From the NCBI GenBank assembly GCA_016858145.1, contig JAEHOE010000016.1, positions 496,001 through 560,000 of the forward strand: a stretch of DNA of 64,000 bases, given 5' to 3'. Positions 37,462 through 48,200 of this stretch are shown piece by piece (positions within the stretch are counted from its first letter, which is position 1; each line of letters begins with the position of its first letter). The position numbers and the translations under genes were made by a program. Source of the stretch: Edaphochlamys debaryana (taxonomy: Eukaryota > Chlorophyta > Chlorophyceae > Chlamydomonadales). The notes beneath the pieces were generated by a model. That model was not told where the DNA came from, ran no database searches, and saw only the letters and a list, made by a program, of their open reading frames with translations.

Positions 37462-38805
37462 CATGTACGGCAATCGTACGTGCAGTGCTGCCTACCTCAC
37501 AAGCTTGTGGCCAGGCCCCGGCATGCATGATTGGATCCTAGCACGCTCCGCCTATGCTGGTAGCCCTGTCAGTTGGGTTGTAGATGCATGCGTAGCACAG
37601 TACATATGCAATAGCACAAATCGGACTCCATCTGGCTTGACTTGTGCTGCCACCTACCGTGGAACAGGTGCTGTGGGGCGAATGGTGATGACCCGTCCAT
37701 CTGCCGGGGGAGCTCCCTGTCGTAGTCTGATCTATCATCTGGCTGTTCATTACGATACCTTCTTCGTCTTGGCGTGTTTCCTTGTCCCTTTCCCTGCTGT
37801 TCATTGATGCATGGGTCTCATCTCGTGGGGCTGTCCTGGCCGCATCCTCTGCTGGGCGCTGTGGTCTATGTGCAGGAGTTAATCGTGGTGGTTGTTGGGA
37901 TTACAGGGAAGGGCAGTACAAGGGAGGGGCATTCTGGCGGCTGACCCCATTCAGCCATTCATCAGTCCATGTAAACTCTTCAATGCACTTTGATGCCTTG
38001 TTTGCCAAGAGCCGCCGCACCGCGCACAACGAAACCCTGAAGCCCTATCTGAAATTGTGGTAGAGATGGGGGGCGGGACAGACGGGGCATGGCACGCGTA
38101 AGGACACGGAAGACTTGCTCTTGCAACACAGACCTTTGCTTTGCAACCTTGGCTAGGTTCGTCCGAACCGTTCTCATCCGCCGAACTCCTTGATTGCGGG
38201 CCTTGAAACTTGAAAGCCAATGCGCAACAAGGCGCAGCCATGTCTCCTGCCTTGGGACCCGCTCCCCCCTCCACGCACCAAGCAATCAACCTCCTTGATA
38301 ATCGCAGCCATAAAAAGAATCTTGTGATCTTGTGATCTTGTTGAACTCTTGTTCGCATGCATTGACCGGTACACATAACGCAAACAGTGCGCCACTGCAC
38401 TAGCCCCAGCAGGCCCCCAACCATAAGATAAGACATGTGTGGTCGACACGTGGGAAACCGGGAGCGGTACCGCACCGGTAACTAACCATAACGGTTTATG
38501 GGGAGGGGCCACAGCAGTCCCTGCCTCTACTGAGATCCACCAAATTATCATCTTCAAGATGAATGGCAAGATGCTTGATCCATGCCCCCCATCTATGCAC
38601 CCGGTAGGACGACATCGTCTCTTGAAGGCAGGATGAATCACGGATGAAAGACAAGGCACATAACGTCACAGTAATTACTCCACAGCTAGCGGCCGGGGTT
38701 CCACGTTTCACTATTCTGTAAGACGGGGACCATAGGGTGGTGCCGCCACTCACCCTTCGCCCTTCACACCCAAGCCAGGCTACGCCATGCCAGTAGTCGA
38801 GGAAG
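37462..38805. other. Intergenic region between convergent M60-like and M15 peptidase genes
   Basis: About 1.3 kb holding the two facing 3' UTRs. A TGTAA motif for the plus-strand gene lies at 37970. A small tandem CTTGTGAT repeat lies near 38318-38342. No coding exon is supported. Confidence 0.5.
37970..37974 (+). terminator. TGTAA polyadenylation signal candidate for the M60-like gene
   Basis: This is the first TGTAA after the stop at 37461, about 510 bp downstream. That distance is plausible for a volvocine 3' UTR, but chance occurrence cannot be excluded. Confidence 0.35.
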
Positions 38806-41082
38806 CTACCAGCCCTTGCAAGGCGTCTTGCTCAGCGCCGCCTCAGTCTCCTTGCCGTAATGCCCGTCCTCGGCAATCCTGCTCTCGGGGTTGTGGCGGT
38901 TCCACAGCCGCTGGAACGCAATCAGGCTGTACTTGGAGTGGGCCTTGCTCGTGCTCTGGTACGCAAAATGCACTGGGTCCGACGAGGGGAGCGGCCACTT
39001 CCAATGCTCTGTCATCAGCGCAAAAGCCCACGTCGAGACCGTCTCCCGCTTCACATCGATTGCTGCTCCTCCCTCATGTGCCGAATTGCCAGGCCGATCC
39101 ACCACGTATTTCTGGTCGCACTTGCCCGTTGCGTGGAAGCGGTACAGCAGGTACTGCTGGGCCGCGGAGCGCCACATGGACTTGAGCGTGATGCGCTTCT
39201 TCTTCTTCTTGGCCACCTGAGCGGGAGCGGGAGGACGCAGGCGGAGGCAATAAAAGCAATCCTGGAGATGCCAGCAGGAAGCAAGGGGCGATGGGAATCC
39301 AGGGTGCGCACTGCGCAGGCGCCTTGCTTGGCGGCAGACCTCAACAGCAGAGGGGGGCTCGCTTGGACCCAGGGGTCAAGCACCTGAGAGCTTGCGCTGC
39401 CAGGGTCCGAGCCGCTTGAACGCCTCCCACATAGATCCCTCAATCCCACGTGCAAGGTTTCTGTCGTGTGTCCCCGGGGCTAGGTCGGAAGCGTCGGGGG
39501 CTTGTTTTCAGCAGGCGTGTACCATGCCAGGGTCCAAGCCGCGTGCCACTTTCCCCGCCCTATAGATCCCGCAATCCACGCGAAGGAATCCAGTCGCGCC
39601 TACTTCCTAGGGAAGGGCTAGGTCGAAGCGGCAGCCTCACCTTGACCAGGGAGCTCAGTGCATCCGGATTCATCCGGCCCGAGCAGCCTTCTTTGTACAA
39701 GCACTCAATATGCTTCTTCTGCGGGACAGTAAGGGGAGAGCGGAGGGCATTGCGGCAAAGAGTCCGCCAAACCGGGTCTCTGCCTAGAATTTTATCCCCT
39801 TTGCGTTCAGGAAGTCAAGGGGCCACACCAGAGCCATACCCAAGCGCCCAGTGCTAACCGCAAACCCCGTCTTGCCCAGTCGGCGGCTAGCCCGAGACTC
39901 CCGACCCCTCTCGCCTGATCCGAGCTGAGGGGCACGAGCTTGACCCCGAGCTTGCCCATCTCGGCGGCGATCTGGCCGCTCAGCCGGCTCACAGCGTCCG
40001 TGGAGCAGGGCGAGCCCTTCTGAACAATGCTGCCCAGCGTGCAGTTGTCTGCGGGGCGGCGTGCGTGGGCATGGGAGGGTGGCATGGGTCTGGCTCGGGG
40101 CTCCCAATCCCCAGGGCTATGTACCTGTGTCACCATAGCCACGCTCACGTATGGGCGAAGGACCCACCACTGCCCATGCCCTTGCACGGATGACGCACCG
40201 ATCTTGGGCGGTGGCGGCGATGATGGTGACGCCCGGATGCAGTCGTACACTCGCATGCACCCAGAATAACCCGGTACGGAGGTGTCGCAGCACTGCGTGC
40301 GCGCAACAGCAGGGAGGGAAGCCTTGGGCCCAGGGTTCAAGTTGGAGTGCGTGCCACATTGGACATTCGTGCGGACCGCACAGACCTCGGTTATGCGTAC
40401 GGTGCGTCCTGTCAAAAAGCCGAGGTTGAAGTTCGAGCAACAAGCCCCCCAGCCACACACCACTCACCGCCAGCGTCGAGTGGAACTTCGGACACGCTCC
40501 ATACAGCGTCCAGGGGCCCAACCACTCCAACATCTCAGCCCATGCGTTGCACTCTAGACTCAGTTTGTAGGTTCCTCCCGCCTTCTTAACGTCCTCGTCT
40601 GTGAAACAACCCAGTTTGCGGCACTTCCTGCGTGCGTGGGCACAAGGGGCCAGAGAAGAGCGGTAACATGTAGGCATCACCCATCCAGGGTATTGATCCT
40701 AACCTAACAAGGGCCGTCCACCTGGGCTACCCGTGCCTTGAGCAGCTGGCTGGAGATGGGTGCGATGGTAGGGCATGCATGCAGGGAACGAAGCGCTCAG
40801 CGGCACTCACGGCCAGTTGACCCATCGCTTGACCCAGCCCTCAGGGCAGCCACCGGTCGGAGCTTTCACGATGGGGCCTTCACACTGCGGCGGAGCTCCG
40901 GTCACAGGGTCGGCATAACCCGGAAAACAGAAGTCAAAACTGTTCTCCGCACACTTGGGGTTCGGCTTCCAGGACCAATCTATCTCCGCCAGTGCGCTGC
41001 GCACGGCATGAGCCAGCACTAGGGCTGCCACCAGTAGGGGCGGCAGTCTCGGGGTGGAGGGGCGGGGGAGCCGGCAGCGCAT
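38806..41082 (-). CDS. Secreted M15-type D,D-carboxypeptidase-like protein with C-terminal peptidoglycan-binding domain
   Basis: Exons on the minus strand: 41082-40811, 40627-40468, 40292-40199, 40048-39915, 39718-39641, 39216-38806. Phases close, giving 382 residues. A signal peptide (LLVAALVLAHAVRSALA, cleavage near 32/33) leads into a ~210-residue Cys-rich region that matches nothing recognised. The last exon alone encodes the M15 (VanY/LAS-type) metallopeptidase domain. Its zinc motif SxHxxGxAxD reads SAHEGGAAID (His293, Asp300) and the second motif DPVHF supplies Asp326 and His329. A short peptidoglycan-binding-like segment follows (AFQRLWNRHNPESRIAEDG, then HYGKETEAAL). Bacterial relatives have the same order of domains and cut peptide bridges of peptidoglycan; an algal target is unknown. 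The intron after exon 4 has a GC donor. ATG 41082 is the first in-frame ATG. All expected catalytic and ligand residues are present. Confidence 0.88.
39398..39630. repeat. Imperfect ~100-bp tandem duplication in the last intron of the M15 peptidase gene
   Basis: Copies at about 39398-39493 and 39525-39630 share, in order, GCCAGGGTCC(A/G)AGCCG, ATAGATCC, CAATCC, GGGCTAGGTCG and GAAGCG, with divergence and indels between. They lie in the intron immediately before the exon carrying the bacterial-type domain. Confidence 0.75.
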
Positions 41083-42277
41083 GGCCCCTCGTGTGCTGCT
41101 CTGGGGCCATCGGGGGTTAGGAGGGCAAAAGCGGCGAGGGAGAGGTGGTGACGGGGTAGGCCAGGGTGCGTGGGTGGCCGGCTTGCAAGCCTGACGCGAG
41201 TTGGCGCGGCTGCGGTCTCGGTCCTCCCGACAACAGCGATCGACACCCCGCAAGCTCACAGGTCGCGAGAGGGCTTAGGAAAGCTCTCGGAAGGTTCCGA
41301 GGGGAGGCGGACACTACCCAGCACGTAACGAGCGCAGTGATGTCACGAAGATGCGGGTAGCATAAGATGTAGTTGCTTATTTCTCCTGGCTTGTGCGGGG
41401 CGCTCTTGGCGCAATGGCGTGTTCGTGTATGGAACTGTCAGCTTTATGTTGTCGCTATTGGTTGCTTTAACATATGCGAGCTGTAAAGAGAAGGCTGGTA
41501 TGCGTGTATGTGTGAAGGAGACTGGCGGGACCTCTCGGCGCATGTCGGGATGAGTGTAACGAAAACTACCGCGAAAGCGCTCGCTCGACGATGTCGACCC
41601 TGCCCTCACCCGGTCTGTTGTCCACGCCGCATACCGCCAGATGTCGACGCCGAGCCGACCCTGCCCGCAGTGTGACCACGCTGACACGCCAAGCCACGTC
41701 ACATGCCCGCCACCCCCTGCGGTACCACTCGGACCATTCGGCCATGTCTCGAGGAAGCGGAGCTGCACTTGTCCCGGTCATCCTGCACCAGTGCCTTGCC
41801 CGACACTCTGCGCAGCTCAGCACTCCCCTCGCTCAGCTCAGCACGCCGCTCAGCCCCGCACAGCGCACACGTCCCTCCCACTCAGCTCAGCTCAGCACGG
41901 CCAACGCGCGGCCCTCGGCCCAGCCCAGCGCTCAGCCACCAAGAGCAGCACGGCAATGAACCCCGCGTCTACTCACCGGCCATCTGCTGAGCACGGCGCT
42001 CAGCTCAACACAGCCAATGCGGGGCCCTCAGCCCAGCACCACACAGCCTTCACCTGTCTCAGCTCAGCACGGTCTTTCAAGCCCAAGCGGTCGCGGCGGC
42101 GGCGGCGGTCCTCCGCCTCATCGGCACGCCCGCCGCAACAGGGCTCGGCGCCACCGCCACCTCCGCCGCTGCAGCGGCGGCAGCCTCCGCTGCCCCATTG
42201 CTTCCACCGCCGGCACCCCCGCCGCCGCCGGCACGCCGCCAATCTCACAGGCCCAGCCAGACGGTCTTTCGTCTGCC
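41083..42277. other. Intergenic region between M15 peptidase start and SHPRH-like gene end
   Basis: Contains the M15 gene promoter (right next to 41083) and the SHPRH-like 3' region. It includes a heat-shock-element-like palindrome at 41286-41301 and the AGCTCAGCACGG repeat cluster at about 41812-42297. The repeat cluster creates long but unsupported open frames rich in Ser, Ala, Gln and Thr. Confidence 0.55.
41286..41301. promoter_or_regulatory. Palindrome CTCGGAAGGTTCCGAG, heat-shock-element-like
   Basis: Two 7-bp inverted arms around GG give the GAAnnTTC core of a heat shock element, about 205 bp upstream of the M15 peptidase ATG. Only this one clear pair of units is present, so function is speculative. 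Confidence 0.35.
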
Positions 42278-42297
42278 TCAGCTCAGCACGGCGCTGA
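41812..42297. repeat. Cluster of degenerate CAGCTCAGCACGG repeats overlapping the SHPRH-like stop codon
   Basis: Copies or near copies occur near 41814, 41838, 41880, 41994, 42057 and 42276, with intervening CTCAGC-type units. The right-most copy includes the last codons and TGA of the SHPRH-like gene. Spacing is irregular, so this is a scrambled minisatellite rather than a clean array. Confidence 0.75.
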
Positions 42298-45200
42298 GCA
42301 GGTAGCTCATGTCCGCACCCGCCACCACCTCGTGACGGGGCGCGGCGGTGGGCAGGGACGCCTCCTCGCCCTCGCCCCCCTCCAGCAGCGGCACCGCACC
42401 GGGGGCCAGGGGCGCGGCGCCCGTGGCCCCTGCCGCCGCCGCCGTGTGGGCGCCCAGGCCGGTGGAGGTGGAGGGCCCACCAGCCTCCACGAACAGGGCT
42501 TGCTTGGCCTGAGGTCGAACGAGGCGAAGGCGGCCGGAAGGGCAAGCGCGGAGTGAGGAGAACGGCCCCGCTGCCACCGGCTTCTCTAGCCCGAACCGCG
42601 CATCGCACGCCAGGACAACCGCCCCGCCGTGACACAACAGCGCTTGTGATCCCGCGGCTGACGCAAGGGGCCCCCAACACAAACAGCCCCTCACAACACC
42701 GTGACACTTCCACGGCCGCCCCCGGTCCACACCTTGAGCATCTGCATGACCGCCCCCTCCACGGTGCCGTCCACCAGCAGCCGCGTCACTGTCACGTCGC
42801 GAGTCTGGCCAATGCGGTGCACGCGCGCCACAGCCTGGGACGTGGGAGACGGAGTAGTGGGGTGGAAGGAAGGGAGGAGGCCGTAGGGAATGGATTGAGC
42901 GGTTGACGCGGGGAGTAGCGGGGTGTCGGGAAGGGGTTTTCCGAGGGGCGAGAGGGGCGTGAGCGTGCGCGGGTGGCTTACGACGTTGCGCATGGTCGGG
43001 AGAGCCTCGTTACCGGCACCTTGCAGGCGGCCCACGTACACCTGGGCTCCGGGCCCCCGAAAGAGCCCCACTCCCCAACCCCCCAACCGGCAAGCCCCCT
43101 TTGTGCCCCCCGTCGGCTCCTCCTCACCTGCTGCTCTATGGCTGGGTCCAGCGAGGGCTCCAGAAGGAACACGTGGTTGGCCCGGACCTGGGGCGGAGGG
43201 GGGGAGGAAGGATGGGGCGCGGGGGAGAGGGAGCCAGGTGAAGAGGTGAAGCCAAGCTGCAACAGTGGCCGGCCCGAACCGACGCGCCCCTGCCCTTGCT
43301 CTCTGCCGCAGCACAGGGCCCCACTGCCAGCCCAGCCGCCGAGCACCTCCCCTTCCGCTCTTCCAACCGCCGGCCTGGGCCCGTGCCCGGGCCCGCCTTG
43401 GGCCCGCCCTGGGCCTCACCAGCGTCAGGCCCGCCGCGCCCTGCCTCAGCGACAGCAGGAACACGCGCACGCTGTCGTCCGACAGGAAGGAGGCCATGGC
43501 GGTGCGGCCGCGGCGGCCCGACTCCAGCGTCACGCAGCCAATGCCGTTGGCGGCCAGGCCCCGCTCCACGATCTGTGAATGGGGTTCGGGCGGGGGTGGT
43601 TGAGGGCGGGCTGGGGAGGGACCCTTTGCCTCGGCCCAGCCGCGAAGCCTCCACCCGCCTCCCGCATGCGTCACCCGTGCGTCTGAGCAGCTTCCCGCCA
43701 GCTCCTCCTCCTCACCGCCAGCGCGTCGGGCCACTGGCTGAAGACCAGCGCCTTCTCTTCCGGGCGGCTGCGCGCCAACCACACCAGGCGCCGCAGCAGC
43801 GCCCCCACCTTGCACAGCAGCTCGTCAGCCGCCTCCACCTGGGTTGGGGGTAAGGGAGGTGCGGGGACAGAGGTGAAGGCGGAGAGAGGGACCTGGTCGT
43901 GAAGGCGCGAGAATTGCTAGCCTAAATGCCGTGAACCACACATATCCGTGTTTCTCGACCGCCCCCTCACCTTGACGCTGAGTATCTCGGGCCCCTCGGG
44001 AGGGTTGACCTCGCCGCCCGCGCCCGTCGCCGCCGCGCCGCGCGCACCCGGCCCCGTCGGCGCCGCCAGCCCGGCCGCTACCACGCCCTCCTTGGCGACC
44101 GGCGCCCTGCAGGTCGGGCAGCGGCGGTCGCTGCCGCCCAGGATGCTGTCGCAGCACTCGGCACAGTAGTAGTGGCCGCAGGGAAAGAGCTGGAAGGAGA
44201 CAAGAGGAAGCAATGGCAAAAGGCAGGCGGACGTGGGCTACAGATGATTGCCCGGGGCGCTACGGAAGGAGCCAAGCATCAGGGGCGAGCGGCGGGCAAA
44301 CACGACCCACGCAAGGTAGGCAGTTCTCTGCAGGGCGTGCTGGCTCACCCGGATGTCAGACCTCAGCGGCTCAGCGCACACGCTGCAGCTGAGGGCCTCG
44401 TCCTCGCCCGCCCCCGCCCCCGGCGCATTGTCGAGGCCACCTGCCGACCCGCCGCCCGCCTCTCCGCCCGCAGCCTCCGTCACGACGCCGAGCTTGGCGG
44501 CAGCCTCCGCTGCGGCGGCGGCGATGCGCGCTCGAGCTGCCGCTGCTGCTGCTGCCGCGCGGTCCGCGGGCCGTGCAGGCGTCCCCGCAGCACCGTTGGC
44601 CGCCCGCTCTTTGTCCTCCTCTGCCCGTGCCGCCGCTGCTGCTGTTGACAGTGCGCGAGAGGGCTGTGCCGCAGCTGCTGCAGCGGCGGGATCAGCGGGG
44701 GCGCCAGCGGCGGTGGCAGCGGCTGATCTCCCAAGCTTGGGTACCGCCGGCGGCGGCTTGGCCTCGTCAGCTTCCGTCAAGTCCACGACCTCTGGCTTAA
44801 TGCTGCCTGCACCGCCGCCGGCGCCAGGGTTTGAGCCGTCTTGGTCGGCGCCGCCGTTGCCATTGGCGCCGCTGCTGAACTGAGGGCGGCGGTAGCCTGG
44901 CTGCCACTCCGGCCAGGGGTGGAGGCAGGCCAGGATGCCCGTACGGCAGGCGACGCCCACGTGCGCGGGTTTCGCTGCCGTAGACGAACGGGAGGGCCCA
45001 AGGCCGGGCGTTTCGCTCTTTGCCCGCGCCGCCGCCGCACCAGCGGGCGAAGCGGCGTCCACCATCTCCACGTCCGCGCCTTTAACAGCTGCACCCCTAG
45101 CTGCCCCGGCTGATGCTCCCGCGTCGCGCTCAGTGTCGCGTTGAGCGAGCAAGCGCTGGCTGCGCCCCGCGCTGCCACCCTCGGCTCCGTCGGCCCTGCT

Positions 45201-48200
45201 GCCGCCGGCGCCAGGGGCTCCGCCGCCGCCGCCGCCGCCGCCAGCACCGCCCCGTTCCCGCCGCCCCCGCGCCGCCAGGGCCTCCAGGTATTGGTTCTGG
45301 AAGAAGGCCTTCTTATGCCGCTGCTCCTCGCAGGTTTCCTGAAGCGCAACAGCAGCAAAGCCTCGATCAAAGAGTTTCCTGAACGTTTCCTTGTGGTTTC
45401 CTGTGATGCGGAGGTGGTTTCCTGACGGGCCGTATCATCAGGCCCAGGCCATCCCCTAGCGCACCTTGAGCTCGTTGACCCTGGCCCGCGCCTCCTCCTC
45501 GCTCAGCCGCAGCAGCGGTGCCAGACCCGCCAGCGCCCCCGCTGCCGCCGCCGCCACCTCCTCCGTCACCACAGCCACCCCGTGCTCGGCTACCTCCACC
45601 TGGCAGCAGGGGAGGGGTGTGGGGAGGGTTTGAGTTTGGAGGACGAGAGGGCAGGGCAGCGTGCAGAGGCTCTCCGTGGCGGTTGCCTGCCTCCTCATAC
45701 GCCTTTGCCAGCCCCCCTCTCGTTCCCCTTACCCCCGACTCTCTTCCCACGCTCCCCGCACAGCCTGCCGCTCCCCCACCATGTTCCCAGCTGCTCCCCA
45801 GCTACCTGCAGCTCCGCCGTGTTGGCCTCTCGGTGCGCCCGGAGCAGCTCCACCCGCAGCCGCGCAGTCTCCAGCCCCGGCAGCAGAGCGGCCAGGCCCA
45901 GGTCTGTGGGGCAGTGGGTTGGAGAGGCGGTGAGGGATCAGGGCCGCACTGCAGTTTCTAAGGGCAGGCGTTGATGGGTAACCAGGAAAGGTTCTTCCGC
46001 AGAGTTTACAAACACGTGCGCCTGGCGCGCGCTCCTCGCTTGAACTCGGTAATAGGTCCACAACCACGCACCCTTGAGCCGCGACGTGCGGTGCGAGTCG
46101 GCCGTCTTGCTTTGCTCCTGTGGTGGGAGAGGTGGTGTGATGAGAGTGAGTCGGGCGTGGGAGGGGGGACTGAGCATCGGTTTTGGCAGGGCAGGGTACC
46201 ACACAAAACGACGAGTGCTGGTATCAAGGACTCGGGCAGAGCAGCAGGCAGACCGTGGTACCGCCGATGTATGCCCAAGTACATTGCGCAGGGATGCAAG
46301 TCCGAACGTACCGCCAGGCGAGTTTCCAACATGCGCAGCGGCCCTCGCAGGTGCCGGTGAGTCTGTGTGGGAGTAAAGGGCATCGGACTTGAATCAGCAG
46401 GATGCATGGTGTGTCCGCAAATCCTGCAGCCCCCAGACTCGTCGCTTCCTAACCCTCCCCCGGGCTCCAACCCCCAGCCTGTTGCCCCAAGCCTTCGTAA
46501 CAGCAAACCCTCAAGCTCACAAGCAAGACTGTCAGCGTATCGGCCCCGCCCGCGAGAGCCGCCGCGTCAGCCTCCGCCCGCTTCGCCGCCGTACAGCCGT
46601 ACACCGCCCGCCGCAGCATGCCAATGGCGGGCGGGTACGACAGAGCCCAGGCGGCGGCGGCGGCGCGGCGGGGGTCGGGCGCGGAGCCGCCGGCCACGTA
46701 GCCGTCGGGTGGTGCCAAGATGGTGAGGCCGGCTGCAACGCTCGGCAAGTGGGACCGAGGGGGAGGTGAAGAAATAGAACAATAGCAACAGACTGCTGAG
46801 GCCGGCGTTGGGGTTGTACGGGTGAGGAAGTGGATAAGCGCGTCGGCCCTGGGACTCTCCTAGCCCCAATTCCCCAGCCGACCCCGTTCCGCTCACCCAC
46901 GAGCACCGACTGCCAGGCGGGCCCCGCCTCCGCCTCCGCCTGGGAGGTGGTCCGCCGCAGCGCCGCCTCCGCCGCGCGCACTCGGTCCAGCACCGCCTCC
47001 ACCTGCGCCGCCGGGGGAGATAGAGGGGACGACGCAGTCAGGGGTGCAGGAGGGGCTTGGCAGCGCGTGCGTGTGCACGGTCCCTGCCCCCGCCGGCGGG
47101 ATTCACAGTCCCCGGTCGACCGGGCACGCGCGCCGGCTTGGCCTCGTCACGCAAGTCAGCCGCGCCAATACCTCGGCCCTTCCAGCAGAACGCAGCCTCC
47201 TATGTACGCAGCCGCGCCGAAGCAACTCAGTCGTCCCGAGGGCTCTGCCTGCTGCGCAACGATCCGCGTCCGTCCCTCCCTCTGCCTCCCGGCGCTCCAG
47301 CCCAGGCACGCACGCACGCACGCACCTGCAGCGACCCCGCCGCCGCGTCCAGCCCCGCCCTCTGCCGGTTGGCGGCCGCCTCCTCCGCCTGCAGCACCGC
47401 CGCCACCTCCCGCCCCATGAGCGACAGGGTGGCGCCCTCGCTGGCCTCGGCCTTGGGGGGGGGGAAAGGGCGGGGGGGGGGCCGGGGGCAGGGGGCGGGT
47501 CGGGACAGGTACGGAGCGGTGGCGGTGATGGCGATGGTGGTGGTGGGAGGTTTCGGGGCAGGTGTTTGCCAGTGGTTTTTTGGTCGCAAGCACAGAGGGA
47601 TACGGTGCCGGCGGCCGTCGTGCAGACGAGCGAAGCAACTGACCGCAGCAGCCTCGCCGCCTTGTGCAAGTGCGCGCACTGTGCATTCCTCTCCCTTTGC
47701 CCAGCAGTGCCCAGCAGTCTGCTGCTGGCGCCCCTGCTCACCTGCCGCCGCGCCCGCTCCTCCGCCTCCACCTGCCGCGCCGCCGCCAGGCGCTCCCCCA
47801 GGTCAGACAGCCAGGCCCGCGGCTCCGCCAGTACGTCCTTCGGGAAACCCCGGGACACGGCCAGCTCGTACTCGGTCACGATCTGGGGGGCGGGGAGGAT
47901 GAGATGCAAGAACGATCAAGCATCAGGGGATGAGGTCTGCCGGCGGCGCGGCGTCAACGTGGGTCCGCATGATGCGAGGCGCGGGTGGTGGTGGTGGTGG
48001 TGGTGGTTGGTGAAAGAACCGACGGACAACGCCATGTCCCAGTGCCCAGTCCCCTCACAGCCCCCGCTTCTATGAAGGATTCCCTGGCGTCGGCGCGATC
48101 CCGCTCAGCAACAAACACCCCCCCCGCCCCCCCCCCCCCCGCACCTGCTCCTCGAGCCGCTGCACCGAGGCCCGCACCCGCGCCAGCCTGTCCCGCGCCT

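Noticed and set aside
38806..41082. Bacterial contamination or a bacterial contig join at the M15 peptidase
   Set aside because: The gene has five introns with algal-type boundaries that restore one frame, a eukaryotic-looking signal peptide, and sits between intron-rich algal genes.
41641..42297. 218-codon plus-strand frame rich in Ser, Ala, Gln and Arg
   Set aside because: It is created by the degenerate CAGCTCAGCACGG repeats and has no splice or family support.
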